Below are positions 17,692 to 26,133 of a stretch of DNA of 60,260 bases, piece after piece (the first letter of the stretch is position 1; the number at the start of each line of letters is the position of its first letter). The notes beneath the pieces were generated by a model. It was not told the origin of the DNA. It did not search any database and worked only from the letters and a program-made list of their open reading frames with translations. The position numbers were made by a program, and so were the translations under genes. Where the stretch lies: positions 1 through 60,260 of the forward strand of contig JACIXH010000009.1 of NCBI GenBank assembly GCA_014360565.1, written 5' to 3'. The DNA comes from Nocardia sp. (GTDB lineage Bacteria > Actinomycetota > Actinomycetes > Mycobacteriales > Mycobacteriaceae).

Positions 17692-19248
17692 GTGTCGCTC
17701 TCACGGAGACAGTTGATCACCGCGGTCGCGGTCGGCGGCACCGTGGCCGCGGTCGGGATGCCGCTGGGCCGCGCCGGGGAACGTGCGCTCGACCCGAACG
17801 AGTTCGACTCGCTGGCGGCCCGCGGCTACAACCGCCGATTCCAGGCTCGACCGGCGACGATCTACACACCGACCAGCACCGAGGACGTTCGCCGCGCGGT
17901 CGCCGAGGCGGTGGGGGCCGACGCACGAATCGCAGCACGCTCGGGCGGGCATTGCTTCGACGATTTCGTCGACAACGCGCAGACCCGGTCGATCATCGAC
18001 CTCGGCCGCCTCGACGCGGTGTTCTGGGACGAACACCACCGCGCGTTCTCGATCGGCGCCGGCGCCGACCTCGGCACCGTCTACCACGCCCTGCATCGCT
18101 GGGGCGTCACGGTACCGGGTGGGATCTGTCTCGGCGTCGGGATGGGTGGTCATGTCTGCGGCGGGGGTTACGGCCCGCTGTCGCGGCGATTCGGGCTGGT
18201 GGGCGACCATCTGGCCGCAGTGGAAGTGGTCACCGTCGATGCCGATGGCGCCGCGAGAGTCGTGGTCGCGACCGAAGGCGGTCCCGACCACGATCTGTGG
18301 TGGGCCCATACCGGTGGCGGCGGCGGCAATTTCGGTGTGGTGACCCGGTTCCTGCTCCGATCCCGCGACGCCGACGGCGCGGACCCGGCACGCGCGCTGC
18401 CGAGACCGCCCGCCGCCATGCTCAACGCCCGGCTGATCCTGCCCGTCACGACCGAGGACTCCTTCGTCCGGTTGCTCGGCAACTACCTGCGGTTCTTCGA
18501 ACTCCACCGCGCCCCCGGCAACGAATTCGCCGGACTCTACGCGCCGCTGATGATCAGGACGACCGGCACCGGCGCGGCCGAGATCCTGATCCTGTCCGAT
18601 GCCGACTCACCCGGCGCGCGAACCCGGTTCGACGAATTCGTCGCCGCGGTGAGCGAGGGCGTGTTCCCGCCGCCCATTCTCACGCCGGTCGCCCAGCTGT
18701 CCTACCCCGACACCGTGAACCAGGTGTATTACGCGAAGGGCGTGAACACCACCCGCGTCAAGGTGAAAGCCGCCTATCTGCGCAAGGCCTACTCCGCCGA
18801 CCAACTGCGCATCTTCTACCGCTACCTCACCGACCTCGCCTTCCTCGGCGAATCCCAGCTCGAGTTGCTGCCGTTCGGCGGCGCGATCAACGCTGTCACC
18901 GCCGACGCGACGGCGATGCCCGCGCGGGATTCGTTCATGAAGATGCTGATCCACGCATCGTGGCGACTGCCCTTCGACGACGACCGGTATGTGCGCTGGG
19001 CCCGCGAGATGTATCGCGATGTCCATGCCGATACCGGGGGCGTTCCGACGCCGAACGAGGCCTATGGCGGCAGCTATATCAACTATCCGGATCCCGATCT
19101 GGCCGATGCCGCGTGGAACACCTCGGGCCTGCCATGGCACGCCTTCTACTACGGAGACAATTACGAGCGGCTGCTCCGGGTCAAGGCGGCCGTCGATCCG
19201 AGAAATGTTTTCCAGCACCGGCTCTCGGTCGGCCGACCGGACTGGTGA
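17692..19248 (+). CDS. Tat-exported FAD-linked oxidase, berberine-bridge type
   Basis: This 518-aa protein has an N-terminal Tat-like signal (SRRQLIT at 4-10, hydrophobic to about 23). The FAD-binding PCMH domain carries both covalent-link residues of bicovalent enzymes: His87 in RSGGHCFDD and Cys146 in GGICLGVGMGGH. The C-terminal berberine-bridge segment SYINYPDPDL and the ending AAVDPRNVFQHRLSV are typical. Expected activity is oxidation of an alcohol, sugar or secondary metabolite outside the cell with release of H2O2. GTG 17692 follows AAAGGA. It is convergent with the cyclase gene, 6 nt away. Confidence 0.9.
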   Translation: MSLSRRQLITAVAVGGTVAAVGMPLGRAGERALDPNEFDSLAARGYNRRFQARPATIYTPTSTEDVRRAVAEAVGADARIAARSGGHCFDDFVDNAQTRSIIDLGRLDAVFWDEHHRAFSIGAGADLGTVYHALHRWGVTVPGGICLGVGMGGHVCGGGYGPLSRRFGLVGDHLAAVEVVTVDADGAARVVVATEGGPDHDLWWAHTGGGGGNFGVVTRFLLRSRDADGADPARALPRPPAAMLNARLILPVTTEDSFVRLLGNYLRFFELHRAPGNEFAGLYAPLMIRTTGTGAAEILILSDADSPGARTRFDEFVAAVSEGVFPPPILTPVAQLSYPDTVNQVYYAKGVNTTRVKVKAAYLRKAYSADQLRIFYRYLTDLAFLGESQLELLPFGGAINAVTADATAMPARDSFMKMLIHASWRLPFDDDRYVRWAREMYRDVHADTGGVPTPNEAYGGSYINYPDPDLADAAWNTSGLPWHAFYYGDNYERLLRVKAAVDPRNVFQHRLSVGRPDW

Positions 19249-19254
19249 GGCCGC

Positions 19255-20079
19255 TCAGGTGAGTGCGAGCACCCGGCACGGTCCGCCCGTGCCGCCCGCG
19301 TGCTTCGGCGCGCCGACGACGACCGTCGCGCCCGTCGGCGGGACCGCGGCGAGGTTGGCGAGCATCTCCACCCCGTAGCAGCCCGCACCGAGAAGGGCGG
19401 TGTGCGCGCCGTAGTCGGGATCGGCGCCGCAATCGAGGCTGAGCGTGTCGACACCGGCACCGACTATTGCGCACTGCTCGACGAGGTAGTGCGCGGCTTC
19501 GGCCGAGAATCCCGGTGCGTGCGGTGTCGCGCGCTCGTCGAGGTTGAGGAAGGCCGACGGGTCGGCGAGGTGACGTTCCCACCCGGAGTACATCGCGACG
19601 AAAGCCCGCTGCGGGATCTCGCCGTGTCGCGACCGCCAGTCGTCGATATGGGCGACGGTGACCACGGCGTCGGCGTCGACGGCCGCTTCGGCACTGATGT
19701 CGATGACGACCAGCGGCGCGACGAGGTCGCCGACGGCGAGCGCGTCGGTGGTGGCGGCGCCGGGAATCCGATGGGCGGGTGCATCGAGATGAGTTCCCGT
19801 GTGCTCCCAGTAGCCGAGCGCGAACTGCCCGAATCCGCCCGACGCGTGCCAGGACACCGGAACCATGGCCATCGGCGGATTGCCCGGCCACACCGGTAAT
19901 CGCGGGGTGAGGGTGTGGGTGAGGTCGACGACGCCCGAACGAGGCGCGGCGACAGCGGGGGCGGGCGCCACCGTGGCCAGCGCGGCGAGGCCGGCCAGGC
20001 CGAGAACAGCGCGCCGGCTCGGTCGCGGCGCACCCTCATGGGCGAGACGAACGATCTCGGGCGAGCACATCGAACTCAA
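19255..20079 (-). CDS. Exported cyclase-family metal hydrolase (PF04199)
   Basis: This 274-aa protein of the cyclase/kynurenine-formamidase family has the metal-binding HTGTHLDAPAH near residues 93-103 and a second conserved segment VGAGVDTLSLD. The N-terminus holds PSRRAVLGLAG followed by an Ala-rich stretch, a Tat-type signal with cleavage near AVAAP. Export is unusual for formamidases but seen in actinobacteria. The substrate is unknown. Starts at 20079 or at the Met three codons later are both possible. Confidence 0.85.
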   Translation of the reverse strand: MSSMCSPEIVRLAHEGAPRPSRRAVLGLAGLAALATVAPAPAVAAPRSGVVDLTHTLTPRLPVWPGNPPMAMVPVSWHASGGFGQFALGYWEHTGTHLDAPAHRIPGAATTDALAVGDLVAPLVVIDISAEAAVDADAVVTVAHIDDWRSRHGEIPQRAFVAMYSGWERHLADPSAFLNLDERATPHAPGFSAEAAHYLVEQCAIVGAGVDTLSLDCGADPDYGAHTALLGAGCYGVEMLANLAAVPPTGATVVVGAPKHAGGTGGPCRVLALT

Positions 20080-20139
20080 GATAGCCGAGCCGGCCCCGGC
20101 CCACGCCTGATCGAGGCCGCGAACCGATGGTGTCGCCCG

Positions 20140-20655
20140 TCAGCGGGCGGGGTGCGCGCTGCGAATGTGCTCGAAGACCAAACTGGTCTCGGTCGAGGCG
20201 AACTCGCGGGTCGCGCTGAGTTGCTTGGTCACGAATTCGCGCAGCGCGTCGGGCGAGGCTGCCGATACCTGGATCAAGAAGTCGACGGTGCCCGCGAGGA
20301 AGTAGACGTTCACCACGCCGGGTAGCGCGGCGAGCTTGGCGCTCAGCTCGCCGATTCGCGCCCGCGCCGCCGGTTGCACCTGGACCGAGATCATCGCCTG
20401 TAGCGGCAACCCCAGCGCCTCCGGCGCGATGTCGGTGTAGAAGCCCCGGATCGCGCCGAGTTCGCGGAGCCTGCGTAGCCGCAGCGAACAGGTCGATGCG
20501 GCGATGCCCACCCGCGCCGCCAGAACATTGTTGGGAACGCGCGCGTCCTCGGCGAGTTCGGCGAGTAGCCGGCGGTCGATATCGTCGAGATTCGACGGCG
20601 ACCCACGGAACGGCTGCACGGGGTGCGAGTGGGGTTGCTGTCGCGACGACATCAC
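20140..20655 (-). CDS. Lrp/AsnC-family regulator, AldR-like
   Basis: This 171-aa protein has an N-terminal AsnC helix-turn-helix (LDDIDRRLLAELAED, then VLAARVGIAASTCSLRLRRL) and a C-terminal RAM ligand-binding domain. It is divergent from alanine dehydrogenase. In mycobacteria AldR occupies the same place and activates or represses ald in response to amino acids. By position and family it is the likely AldR of this organism. Confidence 0.9.
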   Translation of the reverse strand: MMSSRQQPHSHPVQPFRGSPSNLDDIDRRLLAELAEDARVPNNVLAARVGIAASTCSLRLRRLRELGAIRGFYTDIAPEALGLPLQAMISVQVQPAARARIGELSAKLAALPGVVNVYFLAGTVDFLIQVSAASPDALREFVTKQLSATREFASTETSLVFEHIRSAHPAR

Positions 20656-20691
20656 CGCAGGATACTCAGTGCTGCTGCCGAATTTCGTCGA

Positions 20692-20713
20692 TTGTGCAGG
20701 ACTTATCGCGCAA
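20692..20713. promoter_or_regulatory. Possible Lrp/AldR-type inverted repeat
   Basis: TTGTGC and GCGCAA, a 5-of-6 inverted match, flank a 10-nt centre in the AldR-ald intergenic region. Lrp-type sites are degenerate, so this is only a candidate. Confidence 0.3.
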
Positions 20714-20772
20714 AGCTGTGCACCTGGCTGATTCTCGTGTCAGAACCCGATCATCCTCGAGGAGCAGCAGCC

Positions 20773-21882
20773 ATGCGTATCGGTGTCCCGAAGGAAGTCA
20801 AGAACAACGAATTCCGCGTCGCGATCACACCGATCGGCGTGCACGAACTGGTGTCGAACGGCCATCAGGTGATCATCGAAGCCGGGGCCGGGGCGGGATC
20901 GTCGATTCCCGACGCCGAGTACCTCGCCGCGGGCGCGCGGATCCTCGCCGACGCCGACGACGTCTGGGCAGGCGCGGACGTGGTGCTCAAGGTCAAGGAA
21001 CCGGTCGAGCAGGAGTACCACCGCTTGCGCGACGGGCTGATCCTGTTCACCTATCTGCATTTGGCGGCCGACCGGCCGTTGACCGAACAGCTCCTGGCAC
21101 AGCGGGTTACCGCCATCGCCTACGAAACCGTGCAGCTGCCGTCGGGCGCACTGCCGCTGCTGTACCCGATGTCGGAGGTGGCGGGCTGTCTGGCGCCGCA
21201 AGTGGGCGCGCACGCATTGATGAAGCCCTACGGGGGTCGCGGGGTGCTCTTCGGGGGCGTCGGCGGTGTCGACCAGGCCAAGGTGGTGATCATCGGGGCA
21301 GGCGTCGCGGGCCAGAACGCGGCCAACATCGCGTTGGGAATGGGCGCGCAGGTGACGCTGCTCGACACCGACCTCGACAAATTGCGCATGTCCTTCTGGC
21401 GCTACAACAATCGCGTGCGCGGGCTGGCGTCGTCGAAGCTGGCGATCGCCGAGCAGGTCCGGGCTGCGGACATGGTGATCGGCGCGGTCCTGATACCCGG
21501 AGCCGCCGCCCCGAAGCTGGTGAGCAACGAGCTCGTCGCGCAGATGAAGCCGGGATCGGTGCTCGTCGATGTCGCGGTCGACCAGGGCGGCTGCTTCGAC
21601 GACACCCACCCGACCACCCACGCCGATCCGACCTACCGGGTCCACGATTCGACGTTCTATTGCGTGGCGAACATGCCGGGATCGGTGCCCCACACCTCCA
21701 CCTACGCGCTGACCAACGCCACCCTGCCCTACATCGCCGCCTTGGCCGACAAGGGCTGGGAACGTGCCTGCGCCGAAGACCCCAGCCTCGCGGGCGGCTT
21801 GAACACCCACGCGGGCAGGATCACCAACGCCCCGGTCGCCGCCGCGCACCGACTCGACGCGCAGGCGGGTGTCAGCGGCTGA
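20773..21882 (+). CDS. ald: Alanine dehydrogenase
   Basis: This 369-aa enzyme interconverts L-alanine and pyruvate with NAD(H). The N-terminus MRIGVPKEVK is the family signature. Catalytic Lys75 and His96 are in VKVKEP and YLHLA, and the dinucleotide fold GAGVAG is near 175-180. ATG 20773 is preceded by GAGGAGCAG. Length matches the family. It allows growth on alanine and NAD recycling at low oxygen in mycobacteria. The adjacent AldR-like gene probably controls it. Confidence 0.95.
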   Translation: MRIGVPKEVKNNEFRVAITPIGVHELVSNGHQVIIEAGAGAGSSIPDAEYLAAGARILADADDVWAGADVVLKVKEPVEQEYHRLRDGLILFTYLHLAADRPLTEQLLAQRVTAIAYETVQLPSGALPLLYPMSEVAGCLAPQVGAHALMKPYGGRGVLFGGVGGVDQAKVVIIGAGVAGQNAANIALGMGAQVTLLDTDLDKLRMSFWRYNNRVRGLASSKLAIAEQVRAADMVIGAVLIPGAAAPKLVSNELVAQMKPGSVLVDVAVDQGGCFDDTHPTTHADPTYRVHDSTFYCVANMPGSVPHTSTYALTNATLPYIAALADKGWERACAEDPSLAGGLNTHAGRITNAPVAAAHRLDAQAGVSG

Positions 21883-21888
21883 TCGTTG

Positions 21889-22614
21889 TCAGCGATCGAG
21901 CGGATTCAGCGCGATGGCGATCGGCATTCCCGCGCGCCACAGTGTCGCCGCAGTGGAGCGCGGCCGGACTCGCGCTTCATGACGCATCGCGGCGGCGAAC
22001 TCGCTGCCGAATCCGTCCCGGCCGTGACGGGCGTGGATGTCGGCGATATGGCCGGGGTCGAGGTGGTGGGCGCGCATCCCGACGACGTCGAGGTGTGCGG
22101 CGTCGTGCAGCAACGCCGCTTCGGGGCCGCACTCGCGCGGGGTGCGCGGATCCATGTGCCGAGCGATCGCGGTATGAACGCACTCCCCCAGTTCGGCGGT
22201 GGCGCCTCGGCCGATGACGAACGCACGGGCTCGGTGCGCACCGAGCAGTGCGAAACACCCCGTCGACGAATCGTCGGATGCACCGAGGCCGACATCGTGG
22301 AGCACGCACGCAAGATAGAGCGCCTCGGGATCGGGCGCGAGCCCGTCCGATACGGCCAGTGCCGTCCCGAATTCCCAGCAGCGCAGGCTGTGTGCGAGCA
22401 GCGCCGGTGTGAGGACCTCGGTGGCTTCTTCGAGCGCGGACCGGCACAGTCGAGAATCCGGTGGCACCGGGGCCGCCCGGCTCGCACCCCTGCCGGTGCG
22501 GCGCGGCCTTCGCAGGAGCTGGGGCAAGGCCAGTGTTTGTACGGCCGATGCCGCACTCACCGTCCGGATCTGCTGTAACCGACCGAGTTCGCCCTCACGC
22601 CTCATCGTGACCAC
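21889..22614 (-). CDS. HD-domain phosphohydrolase-like protein
   Basis: This 241-aa protein has an HD-type metal-site pattern: HSLRCWEFG, then LYLACVLHDVGL with the HD pair, and further His/Asp residues (TAIARHMDP, HDAAHLDVVG). It resembles HD proteins annotated as cyanamide-hydratase-like, but substrate calls in that group are unreliable. The start overlaps the end of the TetR gene by 20 nt, so the pair is an operon. The first 45 residues are basic and poorly conserved; a later start is possible. Confidence 0.75.
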   Translation of the reverse strand: MVTMRREGELGRLQQIRTVSAASAVQTLALPQLLRRPRRTGRGASRAAPVPPDSRLCRSALEEATEVLTPALLAHSLRCWEFGTALAVSDGLAPDPEALYLACVLHDVGLGASDDSSTGCFALLGAHRARAFVIGRGATAELGECVHTAIARHMDPRTPRECGPEAALLHDAAHLDVVGMRAHHLDPGHIADIHARHGRDGFGSEFAAAMRHEARVRPRSTAATLWRAGMPIAIALNPLDR

Positions 22615-23212
22615 CTACATGGCTGAGCAGATCGGCCCGGGCGATGCCGAGCACTACATCGAGGGTCGCTTCGTCGACCATCCGGCGCTGGAACAGCGAA
22701 TAGGCCCCGTTCACCGTCGCCCACGAAACCGTCACCAGCGCACGGGGTTCCACATCGCAGCCCACCCGCCGCACAGTGGCGGCGAAGGATTCGATCAAGC
22801 CGGCGAGCACATCGTCGATGCGCGCTTTCGCTTGTTTCGCCAGTTCGGATTCGCTGATGTCGACGTCGGTGAGCGCGAGAATCCGCAGCGCGAGCGGATT
22901 CTCGCGATGAAAGGCGACGTAGCGGTCGTAGACGGCGGCTATCTCGCCGCGGGGGGTGGCTCCGCTGCCGAACGGCGCGGACATCGCTTCCGCGTGCACA
23001 GTCGCGGTGCGCCAGGCCAGCGCGGCGTACACGTCGGCTTTGCCCTCGCGAAAGTTGGCGTAGATCGAGCTGACCGCCACGTCGGCCTCGGCGGCGAGGA
23101 CGTCGATCGTCGTGCCGCGGTAGCCGTCTCGAAGGAACAAGACCTGCGCGGCGTCGAGTACCGCGGTGTGGGTCCGACGTTTGCGTCGGTCGGTGGGGGG
23201 TTCCAACGTCAT
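22595..23212 (-). CDS. TetR-family regulator
   Basis: This 205-aa TetR protein has a helix-turn-helix at about 16-60 (VLDAAQVLFLRDGYRGTTID, then VAVSSIYANFREGKADVY). It is the first gene of an operon with the HD protein and is divergent from the thioesterase gene. Two direct repeats lie between the divergent genes and may be its operator. Confidence 0.9.
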   Translation of the reverse strand: MTLEPPTDRRKRRTHTAVLDAAQVLFLRDGYRGTTIDVLAAEADVAVSSIYANFREGKADVYAALAWRTATVHAEAMSAPFGSGATPRGEIAAVYDRYVAFHRENPLALRILALTDVDISESELAKQAKARIDDVLAGLIESFAATVRRVGCDVEPRALVTVSWATVNGAYSLFQRRMVDEATLDVVLGIARADLLSHVGGHDEA

Positions 23213-23221
23213 ACCAATTAC

Positions 23222-23258
23222 CGTAGTCTTGTTCCGATATCGTAGTCAATTTCCGATA
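23222..23258. promoter_or_regulatory. Two tandem 18-bp direct repeats, probable operator
   Basis: CGTAGTC-N4-TTCCGATA occurs at 23222-23239 and again at 23241-23258, a 19-bp period. The junction creates an 8-bp palindrome CGATATCG. The repeats fill most of the 55-bp gap between the TetR and thioesterase starts and overlap any possible promoter for either gene. Confidence 0.6.
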
Positions 23259-23267
23259 GGAGTCCCG

Positions 23268-23699
23268 ATGACCGCCTCCCCGCCACTGCCCCGCACCGGC
23301 AGCGAAGCCATGGCCCTGTTCCTTCCTCGATCGCCCTTCGTCCGGCACATGGGCATCGAACTCATCGATATCGAAGAAGGTCTGGCTCGCCTGCGCATGC
23401 CCTTCCGCGAAGAACTCGTGACGGTCGGCGATATGGTCCACGGCGGCGCCCTCGCCGGCTGCATCGACATCGGGATCATGGCCGCGTCCTGGGCCGGAGC
23501 CCGGCTCCCCGAACAGCTGCGTGGCGTGACGATCTCGATGTCGATCGATTTCCTCCAGCCCGCCCGCGCCGAAAGCATCGATATCATCGGCACGCGCCTG
23601 CGCGCAGGCCGCCAGCTGAGCACGTGCCGGGTCGACATCGTCGCCACCGACGACGGGCGCCTCATCGCTGCGGGCGCGGGCACCTACAAAGTGGGATGA
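23268..23699 (+). CDS. PaaI-type hotdog thioesterase
   Basis: This 143-aa single hotdog domain has the PaaI-family pattern: HMGIELIDIEEGLARLRMPF in parts, then VHGGALAGCIDIGIMAAS with the catalytic Asp/Glu region, and ISMSIDFLQPA. It should hydrolyse aryl- or acyl-CoA thioesters. ATG 23268 follows GATAGGAG, which is also part of the second direct repeat, so regulator binding would cover the translation start region. Confidence 0.9.
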   Translation: MTASPPLPRTGSEAMALFLPRSPFVRHMGIELIDIEEGLARLRMPFREELVTVGDMVHGGALAGCIDIGIMAASWAGARLPEQLRGVTISMSIDFLQPARAESIDIIGTRLRAGRQLSTCRVDIVATDDGRLIAAGAGTYKVG

Positions 23700-23766
23700 A
23701 CAGCCTGGCGGGATCGAGTAGTCGAGGAGTGCGCCGCAGCAGGAGAATCGGCCTAACCTCGACGCC

Positions 23767-24813
23767 ATGGAGTTCCGCAAGACAGCGTTCCTCGTCGCTC
23801 TCGGCCTGCTGTGCGCGTGCGCCCCGAGCGAGGACACCGAGCAATCGAGCGCCCCCTCGACCGAGCCCGACGCCACTGTCACCGACGGACTCGACGCACC
23901 GTGGTCGATCGCCTTCCACGGCGCCACCGCGTTGGTGAGCGAACGAGACAGCGGCCGCATTCTCGAAATCGGGCCCGACGGAACACAATTCGAGGTGGCG
24001 GTCATCGACGGTGTCGCGCCTTCCGGCGAAGGTGGCCTGCTCGGCATCGCTGTGCGCGGGGCACAGCTGTTCGTCTACTACACCGCCGCAGACGACAACC
24101 GCATCGAACGATTCGATATCAGCGGACAGCCGGGCGACCTCTCGCTCGGTGGCGGCACAACGATCCTCGCCGGGCTGCCTGCCGCCGCCAACCACAACGG
24201 TGGGCGGATCGCCTTCGGGCCCGACGGGATGCTGTACGCCACCGTGGGCGATGCGGGCAACCGCCGCATCGCCCAGGATCGGGCCGACCTCGGCGGCAAG
24301 ATCCTGCGCATGACGCCGGACGGGCGAGCGCCTGCCGACAATCCCATCCCCGGCTCGCTCGTGTACAGCTACGGTCACCGGAATCCGCAGGGCCTCACGT
24401 GGACGCCGGACGGCGCGATGTTGGCCAGCGAATTCGGTCAGAACACCTGGGATGAACTCAATCGGATCGAGCCCGGTGGCAATTACGGCTGGCCCGAGGT
24501 CGAGGGCATCGCAGGCCGGGCGGGTTTCATCGATCCCGTTCAGCAATGGAAACCGGCAGCAGCCAGCCCCAGCGGCATGACCAACGTCGACGGGTTCGTC
24601 TACATCGCGAATCTGCGCGGCGAGCGCCTGCTTCGCATCCCGCTCGACGCGCTGAACCACTCGACCGACCTCCACGTCGGCGAGTTCGGGCGCCTTCGCG
24701 ACGTGGCGGTGGCGCCGGACGGTTCACTGTGGCTGTTGACCAACAACACCGACGGGCGTGGCGAACCCGCGCCCGGCGACGACCGCATCGTCCGCCTCGA
24801 ACTCGGCGACTGA
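23767..24813 (+). CDS. PQQ-dependent sugar dehydrogenase-like lipoprotein
   Basis: This 348-aa protein has a lipoprotein signal (LLCAC, lipidated Cys about residue 18). It folds as the six-bladed beta-propeller of soluble glucose/sorbosone dehydrogenases. Motifs include DAPWSIAF, GEGGLLGIA, NHNGGRIAFGPDGMLY, GHRNPQG and GGNYGWPEVEG. The family uses PQQ and calcium; whether this organism makes PQQ cannot be seen here. It would act on the outer face of the membrane. Confidence 0.9.
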   Translation: MEFRKTAFLVALGLLCACAPSEDTEQSSAPSTEPDATVTDGLDAPWSIAFHGATALVSERDSGRILEIGPDGTQFEVAVIDGVAPSGEGGLLGIAVRGAQLFVYYTAADDNRIERFDISGQPGDLSLGGGTTILAGLPAAANHNGGRIAFGPDGMLYATVGDAGNRRIAQDRADLGGKILRMTPDGRAPADNPIPGSLVYSYGHRNPQGLTWTPDGAMLASEFGQNTWDELNRIEPGGNYGWPEVEGIAGRAGFIDPVQQWKPAAASPSGMTNVDGFVYIANLRGERLLRIPLDALNHSTDLHVGEFGRLRDVAVAPDGSLWLLTNNTDGRGEPAPGDDRIVRLELGD

Positions 24814-24818
24814 GGCGT

Positions 24819-25949
24819 TCACCGCTGCGGGCGCAGCACCAGCACGGTGATCTCGCTCGGCGCGAACACCCGCATCGGCGGGCCCCAGAAGCCGGTGCCG
24901 CGGCTGGTGTAGAGCTGGGTGTTGTTCGCGTGGTTGCTCAGGCCGGACACGACCGGCTGATCCAGCCGGACGAGATAGTTGAACGGCCAGATCTGACCAC
25001 CGTGCGTGTGCCCGGAGATCTGCAGTTCGACGCCGGCCGCCGAGCTGTCGGCGACCTGTTTCGGCTGATGGGCCAGCAGGACGACCGGCAGGGCGGGGTC
25101 GGCCCCGGCGAGTGCGGCGGGCAGGTCGGGACCGTGGCCCGGCACGTCGGCGGTGGGGTCGTCGATACCGGCGACGACCAGCCGGTCACCGTCACGCTCA
25201 ACGGTTCGATGCGCGTTGTGCAGCGGCTGCCAGCCGATCGAAGCCATGTAGTCGATCCAGCTCTGCGCATCGTCGAGATACTCGTGATTGCCCGTGATGT
25301 AGAACCGGCCGAGCGGCGCTTGGACACCAGCGAGCGGGGCTACCTGCGCACTTCGCTTCGCCACCGGGCCGTCGACGAGATCCCCGGCCAGACCCACCAC
25401 ATCGGGCCGCTGCGCGTTGACCAGCTCGACGACTCGTCGCGACCAATCCTCCCGATCGATCGCGGCGAAGTGGGTATCGGTGAGCACCACCACGCGCAGC
25501 CCGTCGAGCCCTTCGGCCAGACCGGGAATCGCGACATCGACGGTGCGGACCTGCGGCACTCGTCGCGCCTCGTACACCCCGTACCCGGTGAGTACCACCG
25601 AGATCACCACGACCGCCAGCGCCACCCCCTGGGTAACGCGCATGCTCTTGACCCCGGCGACGTTGAGCACCGCGCGGACCGCCGAACCGATCACGGACCA
25701 GACGAACACCACCCACAACACCCCGAGCAGGGTGTCGCCGACAATCGCCGCCGCGTCGAACTGCGGCGGCCCGTGCCCGAAGAACATGGCCACGGGCAGA
25801 CACAGCAGACCGGCGACGCACACCCCGGTACCGACCCGATACCGCGACCCGCTTCGCCCGGTCGGCGCGGCGACCAGAACCCACCACGGCACCGCGACCA
25901 TCACCGCTGCCACCAACACGATCACTATCAGGAGTACAGCGGAGCTCAC
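24819..25949 (-). CDS. Membrane-anchored metallophosphoesterase
   Basis: This 376-aa protein has four predicted N-terminal membrane helices (within residues 1-125) and a C-terminal calcineurin-like phosphoesterase domain. The motif chain is complete: TDTHFAAID, GLAGDLVDG, ITGNHEYLDD, LLAHQP and ISGHTHGGQIWP. The pattern is of the YkuE/YaeI group, some of which act on lipid-linked phosphates. It is convergent with the sugar dehydrogenase gene, 5 nt apart. Confidence 0.9.
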   Translation of the reverse strand: MSSAVLLIVIVLVAAVMVAVPWWVLVAAPTGRSGSRYRVGTGVCVAGLLCLPVAMFFGHGPPQFDAAAIVGDTLLGVLWVVFVWSVIGSAVRAVLNVAGVKSMRVTQGVALAVVVISVVLTGYGVYEARRVPQVRTVDVAIPGLAEGLDGLRVVVLTDTHFAAIDREDWSRRVVELVNAQRPDVVGLAGDLVDGPVAKRSAQVAPLAGVQAPLGRFYITGNHEYLDDAQSWIDYMASIGWQPLHNAHRTVERDGDRLVVAGIDDPTADVPGHGPDLPAALAGADPALPVVLLAHQPKQVADSSAAGVELQISGHTHGGQIWPFNYLVRLDQPVVSGLSNHANNTQLYTSRGTGFWGPPMRVFAPSEITVLVLRPQR

Positions 25950-26009
25950 AGGGTCCCGTTCCGGACAAGGCCCGCCCGGGGTTCGGGCGGCGCGTCGCCT
26001 CCGATCATT

Positions 26010-26051
26010 TCAGGCCGCTCCGACCACGATGATGTCGGCGTCGACCGACAC
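26010..26051 (-). pseudogene. Possible decayed N-terminus of an FAD-dependent oxidoreductase
   Basis: A GTG-started minus-strand stretch reads VSVDADIIVVGAA then stop. This is very like the opening beta-strand and dinucleotide motif of FAD-binding dehydrogenases (typically DADVIVVGAG). Third positions are almost all G/C. The frame upstream also looks codon-biased but has no start. If real, only the first 13 codons remain, between the metallophosphoesterase start and the DUF2993 gene. Chance similarity in such a short stretch cannot be excluded. Confidence 0.35.
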
Positions 26052-26133
26052 ATCGGCGAGCGGCTCGCGGGTCGCGGGCGCCGATCTGCCTCGGTTCGCA
26101 GGATGATGGTGGGATGGCTGAGATGGTGGATGT

